Of a stretch of DNA of 32,310 nucleotides, positions 1-9,287 are shown piece by piece. Source of the DNA: F23-B02 sp045599385. GTDB taxonomy: Bacteria; Bacillota; Clostridia; Oscillospirales; Oscillospiraceae. The translations under genes were made by a program, and so were the position numbers. The stretch spans positions 1 through 32,310 of the forward strand of contig JAZRVW010000034.1 in the NCBI GenBank assembly GCA_045599385.1, written 5' to 3'. Position 1 is the first letter of the stretch. Every line of letters begins with the position of its first letter. The notes beneath the pieces are model-generated. The model was given only the letters and a program-made list of their open reading frames with translations. It was not told where the DNA came from and did no database searches.

Positions 1-1552
1 TTGCGAGGTTTTCTTCAATCTCGCGAATCAGCTTGACGAAATCTCTTTCTTTAAGTCCGAAAATATCGGTTGCCTTATCTGCAAGCATTACGGGCTGGTC
101 TGCAAGCGGGGCTATTGAGTAATCAAAGCTAAAATATGCCAATGTTCCGTCTGTGAAGTCATCGAGGAAGTCCTGATTGATTTCAAAGGACATACTTGCG
201 GCACCGTCAGAGACAGAGTAGGTGAACTCGGCAACTTCGTATTCATCTCCGTCTTCTTTATATATCAGAGCTGCTTTGCCGAGTGCGTCATTGACAGAGA
301 GGATAACGGCACCGTCTTCATCAGTAGGCTCAAAGCGCAGTTCAAGTCCCTCAGGAGTTGCGTTAATGCCGCCGACCAGAATTTCATCATCGTCGGTGTA
401 CACGCTGAAGCTGCTCCAAACGTTGTCCTCGCCGGTGAGCACAAAGGCTACTGCATCGCTGTTATCTACCTGCATGGAGATTGCAGTAAGCTTGCGGTCT
501 GCAATGCCGAGATTGACTGTAAAATAGGTGTTGCGGATTTCATCGAGCATGTCCTGCGCTTCTTCGGAATCAAGGATAGCGGAGCCGGCGTTACTTGAGA
601 TTGTGATAATGTCTGTAATCAGCTCCTCAAGCTCGACACCGGTAAAGCTGAGCTGATATACATCACCGCTAAAGCCGGGGATATACGCATTGCCTTTTTC
701 GATGTCAACATTCTTCATGAAGTCCTTGAAGGCATCATTTATTGCATCGAGCATTTCTTCTGCGTCATTTGAATCGGGGAAAGGATTAATCACAAGGTTG
801 CGGAGCATATCTTCATCTGAAACCTGAACTTCCAGCGCATCGTAAATGTACGAACCCATGAAGTCTTCTCCGAAGCTCTGATTGTTCATGCAGAAGGTCT
901 TTTTTGTCAGGTCGGGAGCACGGAACATGGTTTGCTCCTCGTTAGCGGAGAACAGAATATTGACGGGGATTTCCTCACCATCAACAGAAATATCCATGTC
1001 CATATTTCCGTCCAGAACCTTATTGCCGTTGTCATAGTTCATGTGGCTGTCTACGCTGACTGCCTGTTCAAGCTCGTAGTATTCGCGGTAGCTGTAGTAG
1101 AAGCGCATTACTATACCCATATCGAGCCCGACGTCATTTGTGTACCGGCCGTCTTCAGATAGACTGCTGACGACTTCGGCGAGTTCGGTGTAGTTGTTGC
1201 AGTTTTCGGCAGTTTCGGCAAGGTCGTCAATTGTATTGCCGAATGCGCGCATTATTTTATATTTAGGCGATGTGAAGATGATAATACAAATGACCGCGGC
1301 AGCAACTAAAAGTGCGGCAGCGGAGATGAGTATAATCTTACGGCGCTTGCGCTTTTTGCTTTCCTTTGCCGCAAGCTCATTCTGGAGCGTTGAACCGACA
1401 GATTCGGAAATACCTTCGGGGAAAACGAAATCGCCTGCGGAAGTCTGAGCGGGCTCAACTCCGTCTGCTTCCTGTTCTGCGGGCTTTCCGCATACTCCGC
1501 AGAAGATGCTGTCATCATCAAGCTCTGCGCCGCAGTGTCTACAGAATTTCAT
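1..1552 (-). CDS. Zinc-ribbon, single-pass membrane-anchored protein of unknown function (partial, C-terminus outside window)
   Basis: The reading frame opens with ATG at 1552 and stays open to the left edge, giving 517 residues without a stop. The N-terminus is a zinc ribbon with paired cysteines C4/C7 and C18/C21 (CRHCG and CGVCG). A Pro/Ala-rich linker, a Lys/Arg cluster around residues 66-72 and one hydrophobic segment at about 73-94 follow. The remaining 420 or so residues are acidic and predicted extracellular, with no domain I recognise. The topology (cytosolic ribbon, one helix, large outer domain) matches the zinc-ribbon membrane proteins of unknown role common in Clostridia. AAGGATGG lies about 6 bases upstream of the ATG and supports this start. 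It lies downstream of the SLH gene on the same strand, but a strong terminator separates them, so it is probably its own transcript. Function is unknown. Confidence 0.85.
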   Translation of the reverse strand, partial: MKFCRHCGAELDDDSIFCGVCGKPAEQEADGVEPAQTSAGDFVFPEGISESVGSTLQNELAAKESKKRKRRKIILISAAALLVAAAVICIIIFTSPKYKIMRAFGNTIDDLAETAENCNNYTELAEVVSSLSEDGRYTNDVGLDMGIVMRFYYSYREYYELEQAVSVDSHMNYDNGNKVLDGNMDMDISVDGEEIPVNILFSANEEQTMFRAPDLTKKTFCMNNQSFGEDFMGSYIYDALEVQVSDEDMLRNLVINPFPDSNDAEEMLDAINDAFKDFMKNVDIEKGNAYIPGFSGDVYQLSFTGVELEELITDIITISSNAGSAILDSEEAQDMLDEIRNTYFTVNLGIADRKLTAISMQVDNSDAVAFVLTGEDNVWSSFSVYTDDDEILVGGINATPEGLELRFEPTDEDGAVILSVNDALGKAALIYKEDGDEYEVAEFTYSVSDGAASMSFEINQDFLDDFTDGTLAYFSFDYSIAPLADQPVMLADKATDIFGLKERDFVKLIREIEENLA

Positions 1553-1629
1553 GAAAACCATCCTTTCTTGCTACACATTATATTATTACTATTTCAGATT
1601 ATCATAATATATAATAATCGTCAATTAAC

Positions 1630-1662
1630 AAAAATGCTGTCTGATAATCAGACAGCATTTTT
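1630..1662 (-). terminator. Rho-independent terminator of the SLH surface-protein gene
   Basis: A perfect inverted repeat with arms AAAAATGCTGTCTGA and TCAGACAGCATTTTT around a 3-nt centre (TAA) lies just past the stop codon at 1682. In the minus direction it ends in a T-run. It separates the SLH gene from the zinc-ribbon gene downstream. Confidence 0.85.
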
Positions 1663-1681
1663 GCGGAAATGCAACAGTTCA

Positions 1682-4600
1682 TCAGAACTGTTCATAGTTT
1701 ATTGTGGGAACCTGCAGGAAGAACTTGTTGCAGTAACGGGAAAGTATTGCCGCAACCTGAGCTCTGGTGCATTCTGCCTTGGGGCTGAGTGTCGTATCGG
1801 AGGTGCCGTTGACAATTCCTGCGCCGATTGCCCACTGGAAAGGCTGAGTCATTCCCTTGGAAATCTGCAGAACATCGCTGTAGCCGAGAATGTTGACATT
1901 GTCATAGGCGCCGACATTGTCGCCCGCATAGTTCTTGGCATAGCGGAAGAGGAAGGTAATAAGCTGTTCGCGCGTAACCACCTTGCCGTAACCGAAGGTG
2001 CCGTCATTAAAGCCCATTACTATTCCGAACTGATTTGCCCAGCGTACTGCATCGTAAGCATAGTTGGTGCGCGGAACGTCGGGGAAGGTGACTCCGTTAT
2101 CGGGAACAACGGGACAACCGGACAGACGCCACAGAACAACAACTACCATGTCGCGAGTCATTGTTGTATCGGGAGAGAAGGTTGTTGTCGATGTTCCGTT
2201 AAAGAGACCTGCGGAGCTCACATAGCGTACATAGTCATAGCACCAATCGCTGTACTTTATGTCTTCAAAGCTGTTGCGCCAGGCGTAGTATTCGCCGTTG
2301 GTTATAGGAGCAAACAGCGCCACAATCGTATGCGGACGGCTGATGCTGACAAGCTGCAGTCTGTGATTATCATCAAGCTCTGCCGGTGCGCCGTCAAGCA
2401 GGACATTCTTCACATAATAGCCGGTCTTGGGCGTAAAGCTGAAGGAAAGATTCTGTCCCTTTGCTGCTTTGTAGCTGTCGGGAGAAATTGTGCCGCCCTC
2501 GGACTTGATTACTGTGATGGGAATGTTGTAATTCGGATCGTCGTCATCGGTGTAATAATCGTCACCGGGATAGGGGTCACCGCTGTCGCCGATTTTCCAC
2601 TGTGCCGTGAGAACAGTTGCGGTGGGAACATCGACCTGAGTACCTGCGGGATAGAGATTTACACCGTCTGTCCAGCCGCGGAGAGTATAGCCGTCACGGT
2701 AAACAAAGGGCAGGGAAACGACTCCGCCGTCATCCTCAAATACGCCGACCATTTTTTTGCCGCCGTTGGTGTTAAGCGTTGCATTGCCGATTTTTACGGT
2801 GCCGCCGTCCATGATTGCGGAATTGCCGCCGGTGGTTCTGATACGGGCATTTGCGGAAACGTTAAGTGTTGCGCGGGGCTCAAGGGTTATCGTTGAGCCT
2901 GCGGGAATACGGTGGGGATTTCCGCCGTCAAGAGTGGAGTTGATGATAAATTCGCCGTCCTGAAGAGTCAGATTGTAGGCATCGGGATAATCACCTTTCA
3001 CTGCGGAGGAGCAGAAGGTAAGACTCTGATTACCGTATATTTCGCTGTTGCAGGAGGGGTCTGCGTCTCTCTTGGCGTACATGAACATGTGATAATCGCC
3101 AAGCTTATCGTTCCAGACCCAGATTGAACCGCCGTCCTTGTTGATTATATAGTATCCGTCAAGCTGCTGGAGGCTCTGAACCTTAAGGCTTGATTTGACA
3201 TCGAGGGTGTAGTCCGCGGTGAGAAGGCGGACGTTTTCGTCCATTATAAGATTATCCTTGCTGTTGAGAACAACATTTGTTGCAAGAGTTACGTCGCCGC
3301 CGTCCGGATTGTCGTTTGCGGCATTAATTGCCTTGACGAGAGAACGGTATTCCTCACCGTTGTAATAGGCCTGAACCTCTGTATAGTCCTTTCCGCCCAT
3401 AGTACCTGATGCCGAAAGAAGAACGGGGAAGAACTCAACGCCCATAAGGAGATATTCCTCGGTATTGCCGATTGTCCAGTAGCAGTAGTTGGTTTCGGGG
3501 TGCGCATCAACATAAAGCTTAAGAGCTGAGAGAACATTTCGGGTTTCGGTGCCTTCTACATTTATTTTTTCGTGCATTACGCATGCTGCGGAGGTGCCGT
3601 TGAAGTACTGCACGCCGTTTTCGTTTACGGTGGAGCCGAGACCGTAGGCCTGATTGCAGGTTGCGTAGAGATAGTAGCAGTAGGAAAGCTCGGTATTGAA
3701 AGCAAAGCCGACAATTCCGCCGAAGGCATCGGCATTTACAACCAAGCCGTAGCTTGCGCAGTTAATGATATGTCCCATATTGGCGCCGCCGACAATGCCG
3801 CCTGCGTTGTTCTTGACTGCGGTGACCTGACAGGAGCTCCAGCAGTTTGCTATTGTGCCGAAGTTGAAGTCACCGACAATACCGCCTGCGTTTACGGTTG
3901 CGTCGACAGAGCCGCTTACGCCGAGGTTCTTGATGAGGGCATTTGTACCGGTAACGTGACCGAAAAGACCCTGGTCTTCATCTGTGGTTAATATATAGAG
4001 GTACTTTACGGTGTAGCCCTGACCGTCAAATATGCCCCTGAAGGGATTGTCTACATTGCCTATTGGTGTCCATGAACGCTGCGTATCGAAGGAATATTTC
4101 TGGCTCATGTCAATATCGCGCGTCATGAAGAAGATGATACCTTCGGTTTTGTAGCCTGCGGAAACATATTTCTGGAAAGCTTCCAGGTCATCAAGACCGC
4201 TGATGCTGTATGCGCAGCCCTCAATACCGTCGCTGCGCATGCTGTAAAGCTCGGTCATGGTGCAGGCAGCTTCGTAGTCGCCGCTGTAATTCTCGTTCTC
4301 GCCTTCGTTATAATCGGGAGGCATGAGAATGGGGAAATGGCCGGTTGAGCTTGTGAGGGGAATGGCAACTGCGGAGTTGTACCATGCGCTGTAAAGACCG
4401 TTGTTCTGCGCGTAAACCCATGCGTTCAGCGCTGTGAGCAGGTTTGTGGTGGTGATTTCATCTACAACCGAGGGAGTATCAAGAGAGCAGACATAGTCAT
4501 CACCGATAAAGCCGTAGGTGAAGGAGCTTACATTTGTGACGGTTGTCTTGCTGCTGATTTTTTCATAAGGCTTTGTGACAGAGCTCTTCATGAAATAGCA

Positions 4601-7165
4601 GTTTTCAAGCTTGCATTCGCTGTCGGTATCGCCGACGACACCGCCTGCCATTGCGGTGAGTGAGCCGCCGTAGGCCAGCATCTCACCGTAAGAAACACAG
4701 TTTATGATTTCGGTATCCGAAATTTCACCGACGATGCCGCCGACGCGGTCCTCGGCCTGAACATTAACTGCCGTCCAGCAGTTAATGATTGTACTGTTGA
4801 GGGCTTCGCCCGCAATGCCGCCGACCTTGTTTTCTGCGATGATATCGCCGACTACGCCGAGGTTCTTTATGGTTGCGCCGTTAAGATTGCCGAAGAGACC
4901 TGCTTCGTCCGCTTCGTTCTTGGAAAGGAACAGTCCGAATACGGTATAGCCGCAACCGTCAAATACGCCGTTAAAGTATCTGAGATATGTACTGGGCTGA
5001 GTGAGATCGGAGTCACGTCCGATGGGCAGCCAGCCGTCATGATTGTTTCCGGTACACTGCAATGCAATTGAAATATCGCAGGTGAGATAGAAGGTGATTC
5101 CCTTTGTGAGATGACCTGAGTTTGTGTACTGCGCCAGATACAGCAGCTCATTACCGCTTGAAATGCTGTAATGTCCGCCCGCTATGCCGTTTACACCGGA
5201 ATTGTAAAGCTCGGTCATTGTTGCGGTTTCAAGATATTTAACGCTGAAGGGATTTCCCTGGTCCTCAAGAGCATCGCTGGGCTCGTCCACCTGCTTCACT
5301 CCGCTGTTGTCACCGGGGAAGAGGTGAGTGGGGTGCTTTCCGAGCACACGCACGAGGGATTCGTTGGAATCGTCAATTTTCCAGTAGCGGTAAGACTGGT
5401 CGGGAGCGAGGTCGGTAACCCAGTGGTTCAGCGCATTGAGCAGCTTGATTGTCGGGTTGCCGCCGACATTGATTGCACGCTCAAGTGTGAAATCGGTGCC
5501 GCTTTCCTCATAAGCAAGGACAACTGAAATCGTGCCGTCCTCCTCACCGCAGCCTTTGACATTGTCGGGAGCATAGTAGCAGTATCTGACCTGAGATGCA
5601 GGGGAAAGCTCGCCGACAATACCGCCCTTGTGATTGTTGCCCACAACCTCGGAGAAGTTGCAGCAGTTAACGATAGTGCCGTTATCGCAGGAGCCGACAA
5701 TGCCGCCGATATAGTCATCGGCAGTTACAGTACCGCTGAACCAGCAGTTTGCGACGGAACCGCTTTTTAGCTCACCGACAATGCCGCCGACATGGTCATT
5801 ACAGGTGAAAACGCCGTTTGCGCCGAGATTCTTGATGACTGCATTCGGGCTGTCAACATAGCCGAAAAGTCCCTTGTGATTGCCGGTGGTAATGAGCATA
5901 CCCGTAATGATATAGCCCTGACCGTCAAATACGCCGCGGAAGGGGTAATCATTGTCTTCGCCGATGGGAGTCCAGTCAGCCTGTAATACGGAGGAGGAAC
6001 CCTCCTGAATGAGAATGTCGTTTGTAAGGAAGAAGGTTGCACCTTCAGTGGTGTAACCAGCGTTTACGTAGTAGGCAAAGTAATAAAGCTCTTCACCGGT
6101 TGAAATGCTGTAGCAGCCGCCGTCCTTTGCGTTCTGACCGGATTCGTACAGCGCGGTCATACTTGATGTGGGAGTATAAATGTTGTCCTTTATATCAATA
6201 TACCCGGGGTATTTGTGACTCGGGTAACGTCCGTCGGTACGAAGATTGCCGCTGGCTGAATTGTCGTAAACCCAGTCGCGATATTTATAATCATTGTTCT
6301 GCATCAAAACCCACTCGTTGAGAAGGACGACAAGGTCGTCGGTGGTTTTGTTGTCAACGGTAAGCTTCTTTTCAGTAAGCACCTCGGTGCTGCTGCTTGC
6401 AAAGCGGTAAACGGCGGCGGTGCTGTTGGAGTTTACGCTGCCGCAGGCCTTGTCTGCGCTGTAATAAACATAATAAGAGTATTCAATTACAGCGGAGCCG
6501 GTGACCTTACCTGCGATTGCGCCAACGGTATTGTCGCCGCTGATGTATCCGTAGTTGCAGCAGTTTTCGATTTTGCCGCCGTTCATATTGCCTGCTATGC
6601 CGCCGATGTTGTAGCTGCCGGTGACGTCAACTGCGTTCCAGGAGTTTGCAATGGTTGCACCCTCAACATTTGCCGCAATACCCGCAAGAGTGTTGCCGCC
6701 GCTTATTTCACCCATAACACCGAGATTCTTGATGACGGTGCTTTCACCCTCAACATAGCCGAAGAGCGCGACGTTGTTTCCGTCAACGGCATTGAGGTTG
6801 AGAACGGCGAAGCCGCAGCCGTCAAAGATTCCCTTGAAGGAGTTGGCGGATTTTGCCGCGATGGGCTCCCATACAACATCTTTAAGGTCAATGTCCTTGC
6901 TGATGTAGAAGGTGACGCTCTCGCTGGGCTTGCCGCTGTTTATGTATTCGGCAAAAGCAAGAAGCTCGTCAGCGGTGGAAATGCTGAAGCACTGACCTGC
7001 CTCCGCATCAATTCCAAGTTCTGCAAGTCTTCCCATGGAAGCGGTTGCGGTATATCCGCAATCGTCCTTTGCGGAAGCGGGAAGCGGTGCTATACCCGCA
7101 AACAGACCAACTACCATGACAAGTGTCAGTATGGCACTGAGTACTTTCCTGAGTTTTATATTCAT
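1682..7165 (-). CDS. Very large secreted surface protein: four tandem GLUG-containing modules, a Listeria-Bacteroides-type repeat, three SLH domains
   Basis: The protein has 1827 residues. GGAGGG at 7173-7178 sits 7 bases before the ATG at 7165, so I prefer this start to the in-frame ATG at 7189. Residues 1-32 form a signal peptide ending in PASA. Four homologous modules of about 290-320 residues then repeat. Their equivalent methionines lie near residues 44, 336, 650 and 970. Each module runs from a (Y/F)SIS..(D/E)EL.. segment through a FDG.G(Y/F) segment to GLFG...IKNLG and GGIVG...NCW repeats, the GLUG motif. A mixed region follows, with a GYTLRGWTDG...LTAQW repeat (InlB B-repeat/Flg_new type) at about 1470-1525. 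Three SLH domains occupy about 1630-1825. SLH domains normally bind pyruvylated secondary wall polymer, so the protein should be displayed on the cell wall. GLUG repeats occur in adhesins and IgA-protease-like proteins, so an adhesion or host-glycan role is plausible but inferred. Confidence 0.95.
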   Translation of the reverse strand: MNIKLRKVLSAILTLVMVVGLFAGIAPLPASAKDDCGYTATASMGRLAELGIDAEAGQCFSISTADELLAFAEYINSGKPSESVTFYISKDIDLKDVVWEPIAAKSANSFKGIFDGCGFAVLNLNAVDGNNVALFGYVEGESTVIKNLGVMGEISGGNTLAGIAANVEGATIANSWNAVDVTGSYNIGGIAGNMNGGKIENCCNYGYISGDNTVGAIAGKVTGSAVIEYSYYVYYSADKACGSVNSNSTAAVYRFASSSTEVLTEKKLTVDNKTTDDLVVLLNEWVLMQNNDYKYRDWVYDNSASGNLRTDGRYPSHKYPGYIDIKDNIYTPTSSMTALYESGQNAKDGGCYSISTGEELYYFAYYVNAGYTTEGATFFLTNDILIQEGSSSVLQADWTPIGEDNDYPFRGVFDGQGYIITGMLITTGNHKGLFGYVDSPNAVIKNLGANGVFTCNDHVGGIVGELKSGSVANCWFSGTVTADDYIGGIVGSCDNGTIVNCCNFSEVVGNNHKGGIVGELSPASQVRYCYYAPDNVKGCGEEDGTISVVLAYEESGTDFTLERAINVGGNPTIKLLNALNHWVTDLAPDQSYRYWKIDDSNESLVRVLGKHPTHLFPGDNSGVKQVDEPSDALEDQGNPFSVKYLETATMTELYNSGVNGIAGGHYSISSGNELLYLAQYTNSGHLTKGITFYLTCDISIALQCTGNNHDGWLPIGRDSDLTQPSTYLRYFNGVFDGCGYTVFGLFLSKNEADEAGLFGNLNGATIKNLGVVGDIIAENKVGGIAGEALNSTIINCWTAVNVQAEDRVGGIVGEISDTEIINCVSYGEMLAYGGSLTAMAGGVVGDTDSECKLENCYFMKSSVTKPYEKISSKTTVTNVSSFTYGFIGDDYVCSLDTPSVVDEITTTNLLTALNAWVYAQNNGLYSAWYNSAVAIPLTSSTGHFPILMPPDYNEGENENYSGDYEAACTMTELYSMRSDGIEGCAYSISGLDDLEAFQKYVSAGYKTEGIIFFMTRDIDMSQKYSFDTQRSWTPIGNVDNPFRGIFDGQGYTVKYLYILTTDEDQGLFGHVTGTNALIKNLGVSGSVDATVNAGGIVGDFNFGTIANCWSSCQVTAVKNNAGGIVGGANMGHIINCASYGLVVNADAFGGIVGFAFNTELSYCYYLYATCNQAYGLGSTVNENGVQYFNGTSAACVMHEKINVEGTETRNVLSALKLYVDAHPETNYCYWTIGNTEEYLLMGVEFFPVLLSASGTMGGKDYTEVQAYYNGEEYRSLVKAINAANDNPDGGDVTLATNVVLNSKDNLIMDENVRLLTADYTLDVKSSLKVQSLQQLDGYYIINKDGGSIWVWNDKLGDYHMFMYAKRDADPSCNSEIYGNQSLTFCSSAVKGDYPDAYNLTLQDGEFIINSTLDGGNPHRIPAGSTITLEPRATLNVSANARIRTTGGNSAIMDGGTVKIGNATLNTNGGKKMVGVFEDDGGVVSLPFVYRDGYTLRGWTDGVNLYPAGTQVDVPTATVLTAQWKIGDSGDPYPGDDYYTDDDDPNYNIPITVIKSEGGTISPDSYKAAKGQNLSFSFTPKTGYYVKNVLLDGAPAELDDNHRLQLVSISRPHTIVALFAPITNGEYYAWRNSFEDIKYSDWCYDYVRYVSSAGLFNGTSTTTFSPDTTMTRDMVVVVLWRLSGCPVVPDNGVTFPDVPRTNYAYDAVRWANQFGIVMGFNDGTFGYGKVVTREQLITFLFRYAKNYAGDNVGAYDNVNILGYSDVLQISKGMTQPFQWAIGAGIVNGTSDTTLSPKAECTRAQVAAILSRYCNKFFLQVPTINYEQF

Positions 7166-7172
7166 ATTCAAT

Positions 7173-7178
7173 CCCTCC
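7173..7178 (-). promoter_or_regulatory. Ribosome binding site that fixes the SLH-protein start
   Basis: The minus strand reads GGAGGG 7 bases upstream of the ATG at 7165. It lies inside the 5' extension that would result from starting at the ATG at 7189, so the shorter protein, which begins directly with its signal peptide, is the likely product. Confidence 0.8.
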
Positions 7179-7278
7179 GGAATGGACATTTATATACAAT
7201 GATACATAATTAAAATAACACAAAATAGCTGCCCGGTCAAATGAAATGCGTGGAAATCTGCTGTGCGACAATAATCGG

Positions 7279-7307
7279 TTGAAAATGACAAAGAAATATG
7301 ATATAAA
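7279..7307 (+). promoter_or_regulatory. Sigma-A-type promoter for the solute-binding protein/hypB transcript
   Basis: TTGAAA at 7279-7284 and TATAAA at 7302-7307 are separated by 17 bp, and TGA precedes the -10 box (TGn extension). A second TATAAT at 7310-7315 has no -35 at a usable distance. Confidence 0.5.
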
Positions 7308-7353
7308 TTTATAATAGACTTAACAATGCACTCAACTAAGGGAATCTTTGCTT

Positions 7354-8550
7354 ATGGCAAGAACAAAATATACCTTTGCAATAATTTTTGCCGCTGTTTT
7401 ACTTGTTGGCGGAGTTCTGTATGTCTGCTTTTCCCACTATGCACCGCTAAAACTCGATGGGCCTGCCGAAATTGAAGTCTGGTACGCAGACAGCAGTTCA
7501 ATGTCGGAAAGCTTTGAAAGCTATGTTCAGCGCTTTAACTCAGGACTGGGCGCAGACTGTCAGGTTACGGCTACCGCAAAAGCCTTTGATACGGACAAGG
7601 ATATGCTCGATGCAGTATTGAAGGTGGAAAATATCGGCGGAAATCTGCCCGACATCATAATGTGTGACACCAACTTGGCCGCCTATCTTCAGAGTGAAGG
7701 CAAGCTTGCGGATATGGAAGCATTTGTGAAGGAATGGGAAACCGATGCCTGTGATGACGGTATTATCAAGTCCTGCACTTATGACGGCGTTCTTGTGAGT
7801 ATGCCCGTTGCATCTGAAGCCGATATACTGATTGTCAATACTGAGCTTTTCCCTGAAGCCGACAGCATTGACAGCTTTGAAGAGCTGTGCGATGCCGCGA
7901 ACAAATACTACGATGAAGAGAAAGAGTCTTTCTTCACCATAAGCGACTATACGGCATTCTTTAACTCCTGCATGGCTCAACTCGGTGAACAGTTCAAGGC
8001 GGAAAACCCCTTTGACTATGAAAACGACAATGTGCGCTACATATATGACCAGCTTGCAACCTCTGCGTTCAGACGCGGATATACTGCAGCAACGGACAAC
8101 CCCGCGACTATGGTTGCAAGAGGTGAGCTTGCCTGCGCTGTTGCCTCCGCATCACAGGTGATGGAAGCAGAGGAATATATTGACATGAACGAAATCGTGT
8201 TCATGCCCGTTCCCTGCATGGAAAACGGTGACAAGGTTTACACCCGTGAAATCATCGGTATGTCAATTCTCAAATCCGATGAGAACACGGAAAAAGGCGC
8301 AGCAATCTTCCTCAAATGGTTTACTTCTGAGGAAATTAACTCCGAATATGTTGGGTACAGCGGCTTTACACATACCACTGGCAATGCAGACACGGAAGAG
8401 GACACAGTCGATCCGGTTATATATGCCGAGCTTGTTGAAGCTGTCGATTCCATGGAATTCAAGACCTGTAACGCCAATCCCTATTATGCGGTTAACTGCT
8501 ATGACTTTAACAGCGTAATGGATAATATAATGAAAAATTCATTAAGTTAA
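7354..8550 (+). CDS. Orphan extracellular solute-binding protein (family 1, ABC importer type)
   Basis: The protein has 398 residues from the ATG at 7354. An in-frame TTG at 7348 would add two residues. AAGGGA at 7338-7343 could serve either start, with spacing of 10 or 4. The N-terminus has a short basic stretch and one hydrophobic helix (about residues 6-25). The cysteine near its end is in LYVC, a poor lipobox, so a membrane anchor is as likely as a lipoprotein. The body has the features of sugar-type family 1 binding proteins: EIEVWYADSSS near the start, LPDIIMCD, a VASEADILIVNTELF segment, and a C-terminal AAIFLKWFTSEE segment typical of this fold. No permease or ATPase gene is adjacent, so it must work with transport components encoded elsewhere or act as a sensor ligand-binder. 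It is 17 bp upstream of hypB and likely cotranscribed. Confidence 0.85.
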   Translation: MARTKYTFAIIFAAVLLVGGVLYVCFSHYAPLKLDGPAEIEVWYADSSSMSESFESYVQRFNSGLGADCQVTATAKAFDTDKDMLDAVLKVENIGGNLPDIIMCDTNLAAYLQSEGKLADMEAFVKEWETDACDDGIIKSCTYDGVLVSMPVASEADILIVNTELFPEADSIDSFEELCDAANKYYDEEKESFFTISDYTAFFNSCMAQLGEQFKAENPFDYENDNVRYIYDQLATSAFRRGYTAATDNPATMVARGELACAVASASQVMEAEEYIDMNEIVFMPVPCMENGDKVYTREIIGMSILKSDENTEKGAAIFLKWFTSEEINSEYVGYSGFTHTTGNADTEEDTVDPVIYAELVEAVDSMEFKTCNANPYYAVNCYDFNSVMDNIMKNSLS

Positions 8551-8567
8551 AATATGAGGTGAACAAT

Positions 8568-9236
8568 ATGGAAGGATTCAGAGTACTCGAAATAAAGAAA
8601 AGCGTATTCGAGAATAACGACCGCGAAGCTGATAAGCTGAGAGAAGAACTCAAGAAGGACAGAACTTTCCTTCTCAATCTCATGTCTTCACCCGGCTCCG
8701 GCAAAACAACCACTCTTAAGGCTACCATTGCGGCACTTAAGGACGAGATGCGTATCGGCGTTATGGAGGCGGATATCGACTCCGACGTTGACGCTGCAAC
8801 TATCGAAAAGACCGGTGCAAAGGTCATTCAGCTTCACACCGGCGGTATGTGCCACCTTGACGCAGGCATGACAAAGCAGGGACTTGACGGTCTGGGTACC
8901 GACAATGTTGACTTTGCAATTCTTGAAAACGTCGGCAACCTTGTCTGCCCCGCAGAGTTTGATACCGGTGCGGTTAAGAACGCAATGATTCTCTCTGTCC
9001 CCGAAGGACATGACAAGCCCCTGAAGTACCCGCTTATGTTCTCAATATGCGATGTGCTTCTTATCAATAAGATTGACGTTATGCCGTACTTCGATTTTGA
9101 CCTTGAAGCATGCAAGAAGTATGTTACAAAGCTCAACCCCAATATTAAGATTATTCCCATCTCCGCAAGAACCGGCGAGGGAATAGATGAGTGGGCAAAC
9201 TGGCTCAGAGAACAGGTTAAGGCCTGGAACGAATAA
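8568..9236 (+). CDS. hypB: HypB, nickel-delivery GTPase for hydrogenase/Ni-enzyme maturation
   Basis: HypB is a SIMIBI GTPase that, with HypA, inserts Ni into [NiFe]-hydrogenase and sometimes urease. This copy has 222 residues. GAGGTG at 8556-8561 is 6 bases before the ATG, which I prefer to the GTG at 8559 that overlaps this site. The P-loop is SPGSGKTT near residue 45. The metal site of the G domain is conserved: C95-H96 in GGMCHLD, and C127 in NVGNLVCPAEFD. NKID gives base specificity. There is no His-rich N-terminal extension. It directly follows an orphan solute-binding protein. No hypA, hypC-F or hydrogenase gene is in the window, so its client enzyme cannot be named from context. A terminator follows directly. 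Confidence 0.93.
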   Translation: MEGFRVLEIKKSVFENNDREADKLREELKKDRTFLLNLMSSPGSGKTTTLKATIAALKDEMRIGVMEADIDSDVDAATIEKTGAKVIQLHTGGMCHLDAGMTKQGLDGLGTDNVDFAILENVGNLVCPAEFDTGAVKNAMILSVPEGHDKPLKYPLMFSICDVLLINKIDVMPYFDFDLEACKKYVTKLNPNIKIIPISARTGEGIDEWANWLREQVKAWNE

Positions 9237-9241
9237 GAAAC

Positions 9242-9276
9242 AAAAAACTCCACCGCAGCAGCGGTGGAGTTTTTTT
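9242..9276. terminator. Bidirectional terminator between hypB and the convergent small gene
   Basis: The 10-bp GC-rich stem ACTCCACCGC / GCGGTGGAGT has an AGCA loop. It is flanked by an A-run on the left and a T-run on the right, so it can stop transcription from both sides. Confidence 0.9.
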
Positions 9277-9287
9277 ATGCCCGAATA

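Noticed and set aside
1535..2896. Long plus-strand open frame of 453 codons
   Set aside because: It lies antisense to the SLH and repeat-region gene, has no ribosome site and low-complexity Val/Cys-rich translation, so it is a shadow frame.
7354..7440. Lipoprotein signal in the solute-binding protein
   Set aside because: The only cysteine is in LYVC, a poor lipobox; left as undecided between anchor and lipoprotein.
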